A stretch of DNA of 64,000 nt from Desulfurivibrionaceae bacterium. GTDB taxonomy: Bacteria; Desulfobacterota; Desulfobulbia; Desulfobulbales; VMSU01. The stretch covers positions 72,000 through 135,999 of the forward strand of contig JAQYVV010000006.1 of assembly GCA_030145275.1 (NCBI GenBank), written 5' to 3'. The notes below the pieces were generated by a model that searched no databases, was not told where the DNA came from, and saw nothing but the letters and a program-made list of their open reading frames with translations. A program made the translations under genes and the position numbers. Every line of letters begins with the position of its first letter. The stretch's first letter is position 1. This document shows positions 61,329 through 64,000 of the stretch, piece after piece.

Positions 61329-61841
61329 ATGACTGAAACCAACAATAGCAGACGAGAAGACGAAGATCTGTATGATGAAGATGAGGACACCCAAAAAGAC
61401 AAATACCTCACTTTTCACCTCGCCAACGAAGACTACGGCATTGACATTGCCTTTGTTACTGAAATAATCGGCATTCAAAAAATAACAGAAGTGCCGGATA
61501 TGCCGGAGTGTATCAGGGGGGTTATTAACCTGAGAGGCAAGGTCATCCCGGTAATGGATGTACGACTGCGTTTCAAACTGGAAGAGAGAGAGTACGATGA
61601 GCGAACCTGTATTGTGGTGGTGGATATCAACGATAACGCAGTCGGTCTGGTTGTCGATGAGGTCAGTGAGGTCGCCGATATCCCGGAGGCGCAAGTGGAA
61701 CCACCCCCTCGCTCCGGCAAAGGAAAATCAAGCCGCTACCTGAAAGGGTTGGGGAAAATAGGCGATGAAGTAAAGATCCTGCTCAATATTGAAAAGCTGC
61801 TCTATGACGAGGAGCTCGAACAGATTGCAACCTCGACATAA
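61329..61841 (+). CDS. CheW-like coupling protein (module 2)
   Basis: 170 residues from the ATG at 61329, preceded by GGAGGAGG; the GTG one codon earlier is less likely. Nearly identical to the module 1 CheW, including the acidic DLYDEDEDTQKDKYLTFHL start, the VTEIIGIQKITEVPDMP stretch and INLRGKVIPVMDVRLRF. A recent duplication or strong selection on the shared receptor interface is implied. Confidence 0.94.
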   Translation: MTETNNSRREDEDLYDEDEDTQKDKYLTFHLANEDYGIDIAFVTEIIGIQKITEVPDMPECIRGVINLRGKVIPVMDVRLRFKLEEREYDERTCIVVVDINDNAVGLVVDEVSEVADIPEAQVEPPPRSGKGKSSRYLKGLGKIGDEVKILLNIEKLLYDEELEQIATST

Positions 61842-61910
61842 GACGAAACGTATCTTGTAGTTGCCACGAGACAACACATTTTAAATGTAATATCATAAGG
61901 AGGTTTTACC

Positions 61911-64000
61911 ATGAAAAATTTTCCAATTGGGGTTAAATTTTTTGTAAGTTTTGGCGCGGTACTCGGACTTTTGGCCGTTGTAGCACTATGGTCAATCTTT
62001 GGCATTAAGGGGATCGTAGGGAATGCAGAGGAGGTCATCGAAGGAAACCAGTTGCGCGGCGAAATGGTGCAGAAGGAAGTGGATCATCTCAACTGGGTTG
62101 CCCAAGTCAATGCCCTGCTTACAGATGAGACGGTGACCAAGCTGAATGTAGAGACCGATGACAAAAAATGCGGCCTTGGCCTCTGGCTATACGGAGAAGG
62201 TCGGGAGAAGGCGGAACGCTTACTTCCATCCCTGAAGGGGCTGCTGAAAGACATTGAGGAGCCCCATGCCAAACTTCACACCTCGGCCATAAATATCTGC
62301 AAGGTTTTCAATATTGCCGACGGCGCCCTTCCAGGCCTGCTCGCTATGCGGGAAGTCGACCATCTGAAATGGGCCGACAAGATTCGCGACACCTTTCTTC
62401 AAAAAAAGGAAAAACTTGAGGTTGAAACTAATCCTGAGCAATGCCAACTTGGCAAGTGGATGAATACCGACCAGGCCCGCGATGCGTACACACACGGGAG
62501 CCCCGAATTCAAACGCCTCTGGGACGACATGACAATCGTGCACAGAGACCTCCACCGCAGCGCAGAAGAGCTTATAGTGAAATATTCTCAGAAAGACAAA
62601 AGTCTGGCGGAAAGGATACATGAGTCAGAAATTTTGTTTGAAGAAATCACTGCGCCGCTTCTTAATAAAATACTGGGCGAACTGGATGCACTCAAAAATG
62701 AGGCCGAGCTGGCACTGGATGGTGTAAATAAAGCCAACAATATATTCGCCACACAGACACAGCCAAACCTAAAAAAAGTGCAGGCCATTCTGGGCAAAGC
62801 CAGCGAAACGATTACCAACAATGTCATGACCGACGAGCAGATGATTGCCGCTGCCAGCAAGACAAATACAGCAGTGATCATCTGCAGCATTATCGCACTT
62901 ATAGTTGGTGTTGTGCTCGCCTTTATCATGAGCCGCTCCATCACCGGCCCTCTTACCGCAGTAGTTTTAATGATTTCTGAGATGTCAAGAGGGCATCTCA
63001 GCATGCGCCTGAAAATGGACAGGGGTGACGAAATAGGGAAGATGGCAGAGGCAATGGACAACTTTGCAGATGACCTGCAAAATGAGATGGTCGCAGCGCT
63101 TGAAAAGCTGGCAGTCGGAGATTTAACCTTTGATGCAAAACCGAAAGATCAAGAGGATGCTATTGGTTCTGCTCTTGCAAAAACGGGAACCGACCTTAAT
63201 CGCATGGTGGGTGAAATTTTGGCGGCCACCGAACAAATCGCTGCAGGTTCAGGAGAGGTTTCAGATTCCAGTCAATCCTTATCCCAAGGTGCCACCGAAT
63301 CGGCTGCAGCCTTAGAACAAATCACCTCCTCCATGACCGAGATGGGCTCACAAACCAAAACCAACGCTGAAAATGCCACCCAGGCCAACCAACTAGCCTC
63401 CCAAGCCAAGGATGCCGCCGAAACCGGCAACGGCCAGATGCAGAACATGGTCACCGCCATGGGTGATATCAATGAAGCGGGACAAAATATTTCTAAAATC
63501 ATCAAGGTCATTGACGAAATAGCCTTCCAGACAAATCTGCTGGCCTTAAATGCCGCAGTAGAAGCGGCCCGGGCCGGACGTCATGGCAAGGGCTTTGCCG
63601 TGGTTGCCGAAGAGGTGAGAAATCTTGCCGCCAGAAGTGCCAAAGCTGCCAAAGAAACAGCAGAGCTGATTGAAGGATCAGTTGCAAAGACCAATAACGG
63701 CACCGAGATTGCCAACCAAACGGCCGAGTCTTTGGCGGGAATCGTCACCTCCGTCACCAAGGTAACAGACCTGGTGGGAGAAATTGCCGCAGCCTCCAAT
63801 GAGCAGGCCGAAGGCATATCCCAGGTTAACAGCGGCCTTGGCCAAATTGACCAGGTCACCCAGCAAAACACGGCCAGCGCTGAAGAGGGCGCAGCCGCAT
63901 CCGAAGAACTTTCAAGCCAGGCCGCACATTTAAAAGAGTTAATGTCCACATTTACCGTGAAAAAAAGTAGCTCAATGGCCTCTATGCCCCAACCCTCTTT
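61911..64000 (+). CDS. methyl-accepting chemotaxis protein with tandem periplasmic CZB domains, partial
   Basis: 696 codons to the window edge; AAGGAGG 7 bases before the ATG. Between helices at about 10-32 and 318-340 lie two CZB (chemoreceptor zinc-binding) domains with full ligand sets: H59, C87, H119, H123 and H151, C178, H211, H215, each with the H-x-x-W and C-x-L-G-x-W patterns. HAMP (about 340-392) and a signalling hairpin nearly identical to module 1 follow. CZB domains bind zinc by three His and one Cys and sense zinc or oxidants; they are more often cytoplasmic, so the periplasmic tandem is notable. Confidence 0.93.
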   Translation, partial: MKNFPIGVKFFVSFGAVLGLLAVVALWSIFGIKGIVGNAEEVIEGNQLRGEMVQKEVDHLNWVAQVNALLTDETVTKLNVETDDKKCGLGLWLYGEGREKAERLLPSLKGLLKDIEEPHAKLHTSAINICKVFNIADGALPGLLAMREVDHLKWADKIRDTFLQKKEKLEVETNPEQCQLGKWMNTDQARDAYTHGSPEFKRLWDDMTIVHRDLHRSAEELIVKYSQKDKSLAERIHESEILFEEITAPLLNKILGELDALKNEAELALDGVNKANNIFATQTQPNLKKVQAILGKASETITNNVMTDEQMIAAASKTNTAVIICSIIALIVGVVLAFIMSRSITGPLTAVVLMISEMSRGHLSMRLKMDRGDEIGKMAEAMDNFADDLQNEMVAALEKLAVGDLTFDAKPKDQEDAIGSALAKTGTDLNRMVGEILAATEQIAAGSGEVSDSSQSLSQGATESAAALEQITSSMTEMGSQTKTNAENATQANQLASQAKDAAETGNGQMQNMVTAMGDINEAGQNISKIIKVIDEIAFQTNLLALNAAVEAARAGRHGKGFAVVAEEVRNLAARSAKAAKETAELIEGSVAKTNNGTEIANQTAESLAGIVTSVTKVTDLVGEIAAASNEQAEGISQVNSGLGQIDQVTQQNTASAEEGAAASEELSSQAAHLKELMSTFTVKKSSSMASMPQPS

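Overview
The window looks like a chromosomal segment of an anaerobic, sulfur-cycling Desulfobacterota bacterium (Desulfobulbales-like; inference). The pointers are a tetraheme cytochrome c3, cobalamin-dependent ribonucleotide reductase, a double-cubane reductase with its activase, tungstate uptake, selenocysteine machinery with a UGA-encoded peroxiredoxin, and many hybrid histidine kinases and sigma54 regulators. No rRNA, tRNA, CRISPR array or transposase gene was found.

Layout. 1-3044 (minus) is the start of the division/cell-wall cluster: mraZ, rsmH, ftsL and a partial ftsI-like gene whose transpeptidase Ser-x-x-Lys motif is replaced. typA runs divergently. 5263-9906 (minus) holds a small membrane protein, a LOG-family protein, a TPR/degenerate-GGDEF protein and selA. 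10441-14519 has thpR, two poorly known proteins, and a cytochrome c3 with a small secreted partner. 14914-21254 encodes two hybrid kinases around a periplasmic binding protein. 21417-29379 (minus) is chemotaxis-type module 1 (response regulator, Cys-rich microprotein, CheW, MCP) next to a heme-motif kinase and a sigma54 activator. 29735-33475 has an MFS transporter and nrdJ. 33544-44802 is a selenium/sulfur/tungsten block: YedF C-terminal domain, Cys-rich protein, activase, double-cubane reductase, tandem rhodanese, a LysR regulator of the selenium-associated type, a hybrid kinase, TusA, YedE and TupABC. 44878-51211 has a diguanylate cyclase, an MCP, a secreted Cache protein and a TsoY-like membrane protein. 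51253-57390 is an RND efflux system. 57584-58303 is the selenoprotein peroxiredoxin. 58910-64000 is chemotaxis-type module 2: a sigma54 activator, then a thioredoxin-fold protein, CheW and an MCP with tandem CZB domains.

How it fits together. Both chemotaxis-type modules contain near-identical CheW and MCP signalling parts, neither has CheA here, and each is preceded by a good -24/-12 (GG-N10-GC) promoter with a dyad site upstream that suits the neighbouring sigma54 activator. selA, the UGA peroxiredoxin, YedF/YedE/TusA and TupABC share a trace-element theme: selenium and tungsten supply for Sec proteins and, probably, W/Se enzymes encoded elsewhere.

The intergenic DNA is unusual. It carries several palindromic repeat families, and into many of these an 18-bp sequence (consensus CGGAGTCTACGCTTACCT) appears to have been inserted. 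I count 15 copies at 12 loci, all intergenic. For several copies the window itself contains the matching uninterrupted repeat, which is direct evidence of insertion. This looks like a very small mobile repeat and is the most novel signal in the window.
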